Positions 34,194-44,369 of a DNA stretch of 64,000 bases are shown here, in pieces. Positions within the stretch are counted from its first letter, which is position 1; every line of letters begins with the position of its first letter. The notes under the pieces are model-generated. The model saw only the letters and a list, made by a program, of their open reading frames with translations, did no database searches and was not told the DNA's origin. Both the position numbers and the translations under genes were made by a program. Source of the DNA: Nautilus pompilius (Eukaryota; Mollusca; Cephalopoda; Nautilida; Nautilidae); contig JACATO010001567.1 of NCBI GenBank assembly GCA_018389105.1, forward strand, positions 124,001 through 188,000. Direction: 5' to 3'.

Positions 34194-36732
34194 GTAAGTA
34201 ATTTGTTTATTGATCTTTCTAAAAAACCAATAGCGGACTGTTCAGCTTCATAGCGATATACTTATTAATTTAGAATTGTTTCTAATAGGTAAGCGGTAAT
34301 TAGCGCTTATGAAATTACAGTTAATTTTCTAAATATTAAGTATAACCTACACAGCTCATTGATGCATCTTCTTTGTATCGGTTCATCCTTGTTTTAAAAA
34401 ATATATATTAAATATGTAGCTCTTTGTAGGTTCTGATTGAAGTAAAAAGTTAATTTGTTTCAAGTTTTTTTACCACGTGTGATAGTTCCCTTTTAAGGGG
34501 TTGATTGTTATCACTTGCTATGTAAACCGACCTCGTTACATTCGTGTGCCATTCACCAGCCTCGATGTGGCACTTTTTCCTTGGAAAGGTGTCGCAGGTT
34601 TCTTTCGTTCGTTTTTAAAATTTATAACCGCTCTAAATATTACGATAAAGTTTCAAACCCCCATTTGTAGCATCTAAAGCCAGGCAAGAAATAACCAACA
34701 CAACAGTAGAAGCCAAGGCCCATTTTTTGTTGGTTTTCGTTGGTGAGTTGTAATTTGTCAAGTTTTGGTAACGAGATGTCGTCACTTTGACAGTTCGGTG
34801 TCGGGGCAAAGAATTCTTCGTTAACCGTTTTTTAGCAGCGGCGTTGGCGTGGATAATCTCAAGATTAACTCGGTTCTAGCTACAAGAAACTGGACGATTT
34901 AATAATTCGACTACATATTCTCGTGTATTAAATAGCTCTCTGACAACTACTGTATATTATGGCTTTAAAAGTACAAGCAGCAAACTTCGCTTATAGCGAA
35001 TACGGTTTCTTACACAAATATCCCAGGATTTAAATTTTGAATTTTACTAATATCACGTGATTAAAATTTAGCTTTAATAATGCGGGTTGTGGGCCGCCAC
35101 CTTGTCCGAAACTTCTTCGTGTAACGTATAGAAGGAAGGCTGACTTTCTGGCTAAGGACATCGAAGTGATCTAGTGCAGAAGACCTGTGGCTTCTATTAC
35201 AATAATTCCAAGTTGCATCTACTTTAAAAATTACTTTGTTTACTTTTGCTTTTAGATAGAATCGAAATGAAATTAACAGCATTTATTTGGCAGTAAATTT
35301 CTCATTCAACTAATATATAGCGCCCGTGTTGAATATTTTTGACGCGACCGTTTAAAAGTAGAGAGGGTTACTTTGCGCGATCAAGTACTGGATTCAGTCA
35401 AAAGCACAACCAGTCGTGTGGTTTCCTCCTTGCGCTCGAAGGCTGCCGTGCGAACATCTGCGATCATAAAAAGATGAAGATGGCTCACGCACTGGACTTG
35501 TAACTGAAGATTGCCGTTAATATTTTGACTATCTTCAGTTATCGACGAGCCACACCACACTCTTCTTTGTTTAGAGCCCAATCGCAAACGATGCACGTGT
35601 TCCTTCCTTTCTACGGTAGACAAGAAGCCATCTTTGCTTTGTCTTTGACGGTTGCCTCCTGTTCTTTATACGGCTGGCATTAAAGGACAAATAACGACAC
35701 GACTTTTCGTCCAATCGCTTTATTAGGCTGAAATGCTGTTCTGTTTACAAGTCGCTGTAACTCGTGTGTGTTTTTGTTGTTTTTTTAAATGTTTCTTTCA
35801 ATAATTCAAAGAAAACAAATGAATAAGGCGGTGGTTTCGCCTTCTCTGGATCAAAGGGCAGAGCAGACATGTTTCTCCGCCCGCTGTAGTCCAACGAGAA
35901 CAACCGATTCGAGCTTCTTCCTCTCCTGTTATTCCCCCCTCACTTTTCTCTCCGAGTGCAGAACCTGACACTTCCATGTCGTCAAGCATAATGAAGCATA
36001 TCAAACAGACCGCAGCAACTCATAAACTTGCCTGACACGAGCCAGACTCGATGTTGATTGAGACCCAATGGGTTTGCAGCCAGGCTCGAAGAGATTAATT
36101 AAGTTACGTTCCCAGTTGGCGACAGATCAATCTTCGGCGGAGACCGGAGTATAAACACGCGTGCAATGGATACGTTGTCAGACTTCCGTATAAAAAACGA
36201 GTTTTTCTTATTCCTTCGTGCGCTCTGGGCCCGAGAGTATGTTGACAGTAACGTATGTGTAGCTATCAAAGCATTTCGGAGATGTTTACTTGTTAAACAC
36301 ATTTCAGGTCCTGGAGGGAGGGAGGGAGAGAGAGAGAACAAGCAGATCACTGGAAACCGAATCATTTCAGAATTTTTTTGTAACGGAGAAGGGAATGAGG
36401 TCGTTCTCTCCGCTCCGGCACGGAGCACGAGAAGTCCTTGAGAGGAAGCCAGTCATGTGTCTTGTATTCTCTAACCGGCGGGGCTTGACTGACAGAAGGG
36501 GATAAAAACCACGGTATCGTCACGTGTTTTCGCAGCGCCTGATGCCGACGGAGCCCTGACGAGGAAGCGGATAAGATACGTTATCATTTTAGCAATTTTC
36601 CAGCCGTCGGTCGCGTGGTATATAACGATTTTATCGAGGAGAATTACACCACAGAGTCGCCAGCAATTTCTGCTGCAAAATTCACATTTTTTTTTTTAAA
36701 AAATGTATTCTGTATTTTTTTTTTTTTTGCAG
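34194..36732. other. intron-like or intergenic DNA
   Basis: 34.2-35.35 kb is AT-rich and empty. ORFs at 35381-35623, 35798-36004 and 36099-36441 have no recognised content. Includes the first copy of a dispersed repeat at 36.05 kb and TATA-like GGGATAAAAACC near 36499. Confidence 0.4.
36048..36155 (+). repeat. dispersed repeat, copy 1
   Basis: Shares ATGTTGATTGAG, CGAAGAGATTAATTA and ATCAATCTT in the same order and similar spacing with 37678-37770. The two copies are diverged and 1.6 kb apart in the same orientation. Family unknown. Confidence 0.5.
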
Positions 36733-36807
36733 TAAATTTCGGTCTCGCTTCGTGTCGCTGCTCCACGTTGACCAGGTTCTTCGAGTCCATCTGAACGCAT
36801 ATAAGTG
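36733..36807 (+). CDS. candidate exon, 75 nt, phase 2 to 2
   Basis: Acceptor with about 15 T residues and GCAG, and a near-perfect donor (AAGTG, then GTAAGT). Phase 2 is the only fully open frame and reads KFRSRFVSLLHVDQVLRVHL and on. It accepts the two bases left by 34193 and passes two bases to 38954. Basic, amphipathic-looking peptide; no family recognised. Confidence 0.35.
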
Positions 36808-37936
36808 GTAAGTATCCGCCCTCAGAGTCCCAAGTACGAGCATTCCGAAGTATGGCGGACCGGATGTGGTGTCATTCTGCCACCACAAGGCGGCGCAGGT
36901 AGCTCACACGTTTTCGCATTACACGGTGTCAGTTTACTGCCTCAGCTGAATGTCTGAGGTGACGGAAGTCAGACTTAGCCCTTCGGGCGGATTTGTTGAA
37001 GGATGACGTTCGATCAACATTCAAGCCCATACTGCGCAACAAAAGTACAGGACACTCATTGCTAGAGGAATGGGAACATTTTTATGATTGCACCAGCGGC
37101 CCGCCAATGGCTGGCGCCCATGGCACCAATCAGGCTGCAGCAGAAAGTTCGCCTTTCTTCGTTTAAAAGATACCCACCTAACCAACCGAAAACACAGATA
37201 GCAGCACCTGATCTCCCGCCTCTGTACCTAAGAAAGCAGATTTAAATTCGTGATGTTTTAGCATAGATAGAAAAAAAATTTTTTTCTTAAATTATCAAAT
37301 ACGACTTATTTAATTTCTGTCTACGATGGTTTTAATTTTTCAAATTCTTTTTTTGTTTTAATGTTTCTATTCTTTGTTATCTGGGGACAAAATATTCCAT
37401 TTAAATTAGTCAAAACCTACATCTCCTCCCCATCTTCTTATTTTCTCCGCACCTTTCTTTCGCTCTTCCCTTACTTTACCCATAACTGGCGAAGATCATC
37501 GGAGTCGGAGGTGCTGTGTGTGTGTGTGTGTTTGTGTTGGACGCATTGTACGGGGTTTCTCATGTGTGATCTCACTAACAAGGTTTAGATACGAATGGGG
37601 AAATCAACACCAAAGTTTCGCCATGCATAAAGAGCAAACTCCTGTGGTTCAAAGATACCAGACATCAGACGGGACGCCATGTTGATTGAGCTTCAGTTGG
37701 CTCGTAGTGAGTGAATTCGAAGAGATTAATTATAAGTCTTAATCCCAGTAGGAGGAAAATCAATCTTTTGTGAAAGCTACGCATGGAAGGTCCTGGCAGA
37801 TTTCGTTTCCATAATTCATTGAATTCTATTCCGCCTTTATTATAATCATCTTTATTTATATTCGCCGTGGTGGTAAGAGTAGTAGAAGTGAGCACATGTA
37901 TTCATTTAAAAGATTTCCCTGGATCAAACTGATTTT
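36808..37936. other. intron-like DNA
   Basis: No ORF of note. The second copy of the dispersed repeat lies at 37.68 kb. A (TG)n-led stretch begins at about 37516. Confidence 0.4.
37678..37770 (+). repeat. dispersed repeat, copy 2
   Basis: Diverged copy of 36048-36155, same orientation. See that entry for shared blocks. Confidence 0.5.
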
Positions 37937-37947
37937 GTGTGTGCGTG

Positions 37948-37980
<33 letters not shown>

Positions 37981-38424
37981 TTGTGTGTATGTGTGTGTGT
38001 TTGTGTGTGCGTTTGTGTGTGGTGTGTGTGTGTGTTTGTGTGTGTATTTGTGTTTTTGTGTTTGTGTTTGTGTGTGTATTTGTGTTTTTGTGTTTGTGTT
38101 TGTGTGTGTGTGTTTGTGTGTGTGTGTTTGTGTGTGTGTGTTTGTGTTTGTGTTTGTGTGTGTTTTGTGTTTTTGTGTTTGTGTTGTTGTGTGTGTATTT
38201 GTGTTTTTGTGTTTGTGTTTGTGTGTGTGTGTTTTTGTGTGCGTTTGTGTGTGTGTGTTTGTGTTTGTGTTTGTGTGTGTATATGTGTTTTTGTGTTTTG
38301 TGTTTGTGTGCTTGTGTGTTTGTGTGTGTGTTTGTGTGTGTGTTTGTGTTTTTGTGTTTGTGTGTGTGTTTGTGTTTGTGTGTGTGTGTTTGTGTGTGTT
38401 TGTGTGTGTTGTGTTTGTGTGTGT

Positions 38425-38457
<33 letters not shown>

Positions 38458-38535
38458 ATTTGTGTTTGTGTTTGTGTGTTTGTGTTTGTGTGTTTGTGTG
38501 TTGTTTGTGTGTGTGTTTGTGTTTGTGTGTGTTTC

Positions 38536-38566
<31 letters not shown>

Positions 38567-38663
38567 GTGTTTTGTGTGCTTGTGTGTTTGTGTGTGTGTT
38601 TTGTGTGTGTGTGTGTTTTGTGTGCTTGTGTGTCTGTGTGTTTGTGTGTGTGTGTTTGTGTGT

Positions 38664-38712
<49 letters not shown>

Positions 38713-38727
38713 TGTGTGTGTGTGTGT
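37937..38727 (+). repeat. (TG)n/(TTTG)n tract, 790 bp
   Basis: TG dinucleotides broken at intervals by TTTG, giving a TGTGTTTG-type pattern. Four ORFs of 265-370 codons on the two strands (Cys/Val or Thr/His strings) are artefacts. Potential Z-DNA. Confidence 0.97.
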
Positions 38728-38953
38728 CGGATAAGAACAATTTATTAATTCCAGAAACAGAAGTCTGGAACATTTCGCTAAGCTGTCTTGCCAGCGCGTG
38801 TGTTCGTTGGTCCGTGACGTTACAATCAGGTTACCCGATCGCTGACGTCACTTCCGGAAGAGTTCATCCCACTAAAAGTAGAATAATAACATTACGAATG
38901 AACGCTGTGTGTGACTGGACTGATCTTTTTTTTTCTTTTTCTTTGCTCACCAG

Positions 38954-39008
38954 TCTGTGGAAGTGTCATTCGTCTTTACCGGTATTCTTTGAATTTCGGT
39001 TGATTTAA
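38954..39008 (+). CDS. candidate terminal exon (phase 2 in)
   Basis: Acceptor with a very long pyrimidine tract (TTTTTTTTTCTTTTTCTTTGCTCACCAG). In phase 2 it reads LWKCHSSLPVFFEFRLI and then TAA at 39006-39008. The codon split with 36807 is TG|T, Cys. AATAAA follows at 39020-39025. A stop this close to the poly(A) signal is unusual but not unknown. No domain recognised. Confidence 0.3.
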
Positions 39009-39019
39009 TTTTTTTAAAA

Positions 39020-39025
39020 AATAAA
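39020..39025 (+). terminator. AATAAA polyadenylation signal candidate
   Basis: Lies 12 nt after the candidate stop at 39008. It abuts a SINE-like sequence, so it could instead be chance in A-rich DNA. Confidence 0.3.
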
Positions 39026-39026
39026 T

Positions 39027-39195
39027 GGGAGTCGGATGGCCTGGTACTTAGTGTACCGTCCGAGTGCGATCCCCGCTGAGGACTATGAGTTGGTTTGGAA
39101 ACCTCCCTTCTCTCTCTCTCTCTGCTGTACCAGTCCGGCGGGTTTTCCTGTACAGAGGAGTTCTAGTGGGGCCCTCCTACTAAGGTTTCGGCTTC
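39027..39195 (+). mobile_element. tRNA-derived SINE-like sequence
   Basis: GATGGCCTGGTACTTAG resembles an A box, and GTGCGATCCCCGC near 39064 a B box, about 30 bp apart. A (CT)n and a G/C-rich body follow. A 15-base block around the B box recurs with one mismatch at 49525-49539. Confidence 0.35.
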
Positions 39196-40295
39196 GTGCG
39201 GCTTGTCGCTGATTCTCGAAATTCTTCGCACTTTCTGTTACTGTGTGTTCCGAATTTCTCCGTTACGTTATCTCTTAGGTTGTAGGGTCCGAAATAACCT
39301 CATCGCTACTCACACGGCTAGCAGGCGGCTCATATCACTACGCTGTTTCACTGGAGATTCTTTCGTGATTTTCTTTTCTCCTAATGCATTTGGTAGACTG
39401 TTTTGTGGACATTTGGCGAGACCGTAACCGTGACCAGATGACGATATTTCACCATTACAATAAAGAAAATGTGTAAAGTGCTTTGTTCGCTAGTGAAAGG
39501 TAATAATACTCTTGGCTGATCCCGAGCTTCGTTGGACCACTCCGAGTCTCGTGTTATCGAGTCGCTTTATTTTTCATAAGATTTTAAATTAGAACAGCAT
39601 AATTATGAATTAATTCACTCTGCTGCCTAACGAAGAAGATAACCAGAGTTACGCCCCTTCAACTATAATGTGTCTATCTAAATATACAATTTAAAGAGAG
39701 CATGTTCTCGATAAGATCTTGTAGATATGATCATTAGTGGATAAGCTCTTTCTATTCTTCAAACTGCGACTCTTGCTTAGTCACGTGTTATGTACGTTCT
39801 CACTACGAGGCTTGTCACCTTACTGTCTACTCCGTCACGAGAAAATATCCGACCAGCAACTTTGGATGTGTATATTCTCTTTACTCTTAAAAACTGAATT
39901 ATTTTCTTTATTCTTTAAAAAGTAACTATAGTAGTTAAAATAATAACTAGACCGTGTTTTGAGCGGGAAAAATCGCAACCAGAACATCGGTGCTGAACAC
40001 TTTGCATAATTGTTTCTTTTTGCATAGTGAAAATTCTTCTGGCGGTAGTGTAAAGTGATATCATCTACTACAAAGAAAGCTAGGAGTAGATTTTTAAAAA
40101 AACCCACTGAATCTAAAGGGTCCGTGTTGTTGTTCTTGTCTTTACACGAAAATGACAACTTGAAAAACGATCTGGTTCAAAAGAAAAGTTTCATCGGCAA
40201 TTTTCCCCCGTTTTATTGGCTAACGTGAACATTTGTGTACCTAATTCAAAGCGAGCCGTTAAATCGGGCTGTTTAATTAAGGTAATTTCAAAAAA
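39196..40295. other. no gene supported
   Basis: ORFs at 39203-39427, 39737-39925 and minus 39835-40158 show no recognised domain. Confidence 0.4.
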
Positions 40296-40305
40296 TATAA
40301 AAGGC
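40296..40305 (+). promoter_or_regulatory. TATA box candidate (TATAAAAGGC)
   Basis: A textbook TATA element about 30 bp before 40327-40335 and 49 bp before ATG at 40345. With the donor after that ATG it forms a compact promoter/first-exon candidate for the exon at 42891. Confidence 0.35.
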
Positions 40306-40344
40306 TGAGGCAAAGGTTAACGTCGTATACAGTTTAGTAATTGA

Positions 40345-40360
40345 ATGACGACGTCATCAG
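40345..40360 (+). CDS. candidate short first exon (MTTSS, phase 1)
   Basis: ATGACGACGTCATCAG opens five codons plus one base, then GTAAGA. Phase 1 fits the acceptor at 42891, so this could be an alternative start giving a product of about 53 aa without a signal peptide. The start codon lies inside a CRE-like ACGTCAT context, so the sequence may be regulatory rather than coding. Confidence 0.2.
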
Positions 40361-41197
40361 GTAAGAGAACTGTCACAGTCTATTTACAACTTAGGAAAAA
40401 AAAATATTTTTTTTCTTACCATGAAACTACCGTTGACACCTTAAAAAAAAAAAAACTACTCGGTATTTACGGCCCCGAATATTAGTAGGGCAAACATTCC
40501 TTACTCTGTACATGCTCAGCAGGTCTGGTCATTTTGTAAATATCCATCAGATCTCGACGAAAAACGTCTCACGTCTGAAGGGGCAAAAAAAGGGGGAAAA
40601 AAATCTGCAAGGAATCCAATGAATCTATGCGAATCCATTTCCATTATTTCAGTAACTTTTCTTAAATATGGAATTGGTTTTTTTAACTAAATATATTCAT
40701 TTTATTCATTTATTTTATTATGTTTTCATACCATTAAATTCTAGTATAAACTAGATCTTCCAAATAAACTCCATCTATGAGTAATAAATCAAATCAAGTG
40801 AAAACACTTTCTTCTACGTCTATACGAGTGTATGTATATATATATATATATAACGCCATGACGCATTATCCTAGAAAAGAAATTATGCAAAACAGAAATA
40901 ATTGGCTGATCTCACTGCATAAGAAACAAGATAATAGTGCTGTTTTAACGAACGTAAAGTCAGTCAGCCATATTGTCTCTGAGCATTACGTAAAACATAG
41001 ATGAGCCTCGAATATTTACTGTAGGGATGCATTTCGGGTACATAATGGTGTCTTCATCTGTTTCTGTTAAATCACTGGATATCGTTCAATCCTGCTTACT
41101 TTATTATTTCCAAAATAAACATTATTCTGAATTCTTTAGATTTCTCATATTTTCTTTAACAATCTCTGCAAATATTTAATAATTTTTTTCCTATACA

Positions 41198-41234
41198 AAC
41201 ACACACACACACCACACACACACACACACACACA
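41198..41234 (+). repeat. (CA)n microsatellite
   Basis: About 37 bp of CA with one interruption. Confidence 0.9.
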
Positions 41235-42083
41235 ACTCCAACCTACAATTATGGTATTGCATTAGGTAGAGTAAAATACTGCGCGCACAGAGGAAGAGAT
41301 ATCCTATGCAAAGCTGATTTAATTCGCCGTGCGAATCAATAATTCTGTCACCATGGTAACAGTACTTCTGGTATTATTCTATCTTGTTATCCAAAGTAAA
41401 TACAAAAAAGAGGGGAAGAGGAAACGGTACTAAGACTTTGCATCTATAGAAAACGTAAGTTCAACATTATAATGGGCATTAACTACAGCAGTTTTGTACG
41501 TTTTCGTTACTTAAACTAAACTAAATAATCGTTAGATCAACGTTTTTTTAACTTTTATTTTCAAACGGTAGAAACAAATACTAAGCAGTTTTAACCTAAA
41601 TTAGTCTTCCCCAACAAGATACACGTGACTGCCTAAAACACAGGCCATATTTTAATTGCCAGAAATCCTTATAAGAAATTACTGTGTGACCTTCATCTGT
41701 TCTTGGCTGGCTGCTTTAAAGTACCAAGGGATCATCTTCATTTACATGAATTAAAATACGAAAGGATTTTAACCACCTAAAGATCGTTTTTTGGGGGTTC
41801 TGTAATGCGGTCATCAAAGATGAAATAATGCCCACCTTTTTGTCTTCCGTGTTCAACGTTCAGCCATCATAGACAAACCGCCTTGGTGACGTTAGACGTT
41901 TTAAAGCTGATTCTCGCTTTGAGCCGGGTAACAGATACCGGGAGAAGCACCAAAGGGGAGCAGTGTGTCCACTAACGGGAGTTCATAAGCGAGGGCTTTG
42001 TCTCTGTCTTTGCACTAGCGGTGGCTCGTCCGGACCGGACAAGAGTGGGTGGCCCGTACCGTCAGTCAGTCAGTCACGTGAGC

Positions 42084-42092
42084 AGGTGGCGC
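42084..42092 (+). promoter_or_regulatory. CTCF-like motif AGGTGGCGC
   Basis: Exact match to the short CTCF core in a CpG-rich patch. Confidence 0.25.
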
Positions 42093-42890
42093 GGGAAGCG
42101 ACGCTGCAGAGATCAGTCCGCCGAAAAGAAGAGACCGCCGTAGATGGAAGGCGGATCGAGGTCCAGCGACTCGCGAAATCGGGCTCTGCGCTTGGGGCTG
42201 TGAACTTCTTCGCTCCGGAACGCGCTTAACTCTCAGCCTAAAGAGCTCCCGTGACCAGTTCAGTTCAAGACGCCACACGGCGAGTAGCGAGCGGTAACAC
42301 GAAAAGAATCTGCCGCAAGATGCTTGAGTGTCCTACTGATGCTGATACTCTGTGAGCCCGCGTAGCTCACTGCAGCACCTGGGTGGGTCTCGTAACTTGT
42401 ACTGGAAATATAACCTTTTTTTTTTTTTAAATTTCGAGATTAAATTTTCGCTTTAAAGTTTATAGCTCTCACCAGGTCCAGCCATGTTTCTTGTTTCTTT
42501 TTTTAAGTTGTGTACAATTTTTAGGAAGGACGAAAAGTTAACGGAAACAAATCTTGTTATTCATATTACTTCGGGCTTCGGCGGGCTGGCGTAGTAACAG
42601 GGCGCCGTTGCTCCCCGTGTTTGGTGTATAGCCCGCGGCCCGGTTTTCCTCGCTCTTAAGTACCAGCTTATTTCCAGTTCCTCCTCCTACTAACCAAAGG
42701 CGTTCTGCACGGTTCTTCCACCACCGAGTCCGGCCCGCAGGCGAGGCTTCTGCTCGCGCCGTCATTCACTTAAAGACCTATCTTTAGTCGGCTGGAGCAG
42801 CAATCGTTACTTTTAGAGTGCTCTGGACTGCTTAATTATGAGCCACTTTTTCCAGGCGTTACGTTAATTGTTTACCCGTCTGTCCACCAG

Positions 42891-43036
42891 GGGTAGACAA
42901 CGCTGGCGAGGAGGCGCGGTGCCGCACTTACCACGTGACCCCCGACGACGGGTATCGTGCGGGGTGTCTGGCCCGACTGAAGGCCAGGAAGTTTTACTGC
43001 TGGGCGGCCGATTTCAGGGTAGATGCTGACAGTTAG
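42891..43036 (+). CDS. candidate terminal exon with three cysteines
   Basis: Best protein-like reading in the window. A branchpoint-like GTTAAT and pyrimidines lead to GTCCACCAG, then 146 nt. Entered in phase 1 it reads VDNAGEEARCRTYHVTPDDG, continues with two further Cys (near residues 27 and 39 of the piece) and FYCWAADFRVDADS, then TAG at 43034-43036. AATAAA follows at 43212-43217. Three Cys in about 30 residues suggests a disulphide-linked secreted domain, possibly dimeric or completed by a missing exon. It joins in phase to 14086-14116, giving a secreted peptide of about 83 aa, or to 40345-40360. A weak donor (GTAGAT) within the exon end could make it internal. I do not recognise the family and infer no function. 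Confidence 0.45.
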
Positions 43037-43211
43037 CTGGGCGTTTATTCTGACAACCGGTTCGGACGTGTCCAGTTTGTGTGGGATGTTTGGCTTGACC
43101 AGGGGGGTGCACGATCAGCTGATTCTGTTTTCTGCGTTATCGTGCTTCTCGCGACTGTCCTCGTCACCCTCTGACCTCTGACGTCACTCCCTGACCTCTG
43201 ACACGGCAAGG

Positions 43212-43217
43212 AATAAA
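43212..43217 (+). terminator. AATAAA polyadenylation signal candidate
   Basis: Lies 176 nt after the stop at 43036, a normal distance for a short 3' UTR. Confidence 0.4.
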
Positions 43218-43955
43218 GCTAAGACGAGATTGGGAGACCAAACAAGAAATTGCTTCAACTAAGTTTATCCCCAACAACAACAACAACAATAATAGAAAAA
43301 GACGAACTCAACTCGTAATTATCAACTGCAGGCAGAACTGGACAACATTCCGCGTATTGCATGGAAGGAACACATTTGGCAGCGTAAGATAATAACGAAA
43401 TCTCCCTACGAAGTTGATGGGATCCCAGCAGAAGGAAGGTCAGGTCAAGGTCGGTCTGCCCTGATGAGAACGAGGCGCGGGATCCGTAAATAGGGAGAAA
43501 ACGCCTGCGGCGCAGCCGGGACAGAGATCCACGAATCTGCATGGCGGCATTCGTGCTGCAGTATCCCTGATATTATGGACCCTCGCAATAAAATCTGTCT
43601 CCCCTAGACGATCACTACTAAAATGTTCGGTAAAGGGGAGACGGAAAAAGAAGGACCGAATCTTACAGTGTTCGGCGTCGACGACCTTATTCCAGCCATT
43701 TTGGTGACGGCGGTCTAGGGGAGACACGTTGGACTGTGATCCATAGTGTCAGAAACACTACTTAGGTTTCAACCGAGGTTCAGAATTCTCCCAGAAAGCT
43801 GATGTCCGGGACTCGTCCGCGGCGTCTGGATTCGATACCGGCCGCATCACACCCCACCCCCATATTAAGACGTTTAACGTGCCCTCTACACGGCACCGCG
43901 ACACAAAAGAAACACTTTAAAGAGCTTAGCGTTGACACGAAAACTTCAGCTAAGC
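43218..43955. other. no gene supported
   Basis: CpG-rich with minus-strand ORFs of 95 codons (43255-43542, 43440-43727) without recognised content. A tandem CTGACCTCTGAC motif with TGACGTCA lies at about 43167-43202. Confidence 0.4.
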
Positions 43956-43988
43956 TTCCTCTCTCTCTCCCCCCTCTCTCTGCACTGA

Positions 43989-44024
<36 letters not shown>

Positions 44025-44101
44025 CTCTCTCTCTCATCATCTCTCTCTCTCTCTCTCATCATCATCTCTCTCTCTCTCTCTCTCTCTCTCCTCTCTCTCT
44101 C

Positions 44102-44169
<68 letters not shown>

Positions 44170-44181
44170 CACCTCTCTCTC
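43956..44181 (+). repeat. (CT)n with (ATC)n block
   Basis: CT dinucleotides surrounding a TCATCA trinucleotide run at about 43988-44022. Ser/Leu ORFs across it are artefacts. Confidence 0.95.
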
Positions 44182-44343
44182 TTTATTGTTATTTACGAGC
44201 TCTCGGTATCCCAAAGTACACTTAAATCAACTAAGTGGAAGATTTTTTTAAAAAAAAACCAAGCAAACAGAAAACCCATCAAATATACGTGGGTGGGTGG
44301 GGGCAGAAATTCCATTAAGTAGCCCGGTGTTTGCTACAGGCCA

Positions 44344-44369
44344 TCCGTCCGTCCGTCCGTCCGTCCGTC
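44344..44369 (+). repeat. (CCGT)n microsatellite
   Basis: About six and a half CCGT units, unusual for keeping CpG in every unit. Confidence 0.9.

Larger units (their letters stand above)
40361..42890. other. intron-like or intergenic DNA
   Basis: 40.4-41.2 kb is AT-rich with A runs. (TA)n at about 40832-40851 and (CA)n at 41198-41234. 41.9-42.8 kb is CpG-rich with ORFs at 41963-42229 and on the minus strand, not recognised. Confidence 0.4.

Noticed and set aside
37856-39008. ORFs of 265-370 codons on both strands
   Set aside because: Translations are Cys/Val/Phe or Thr/His/Lys strings generated by the TG repeat; only the last 55 nt (exon candidate 38954) was kept.
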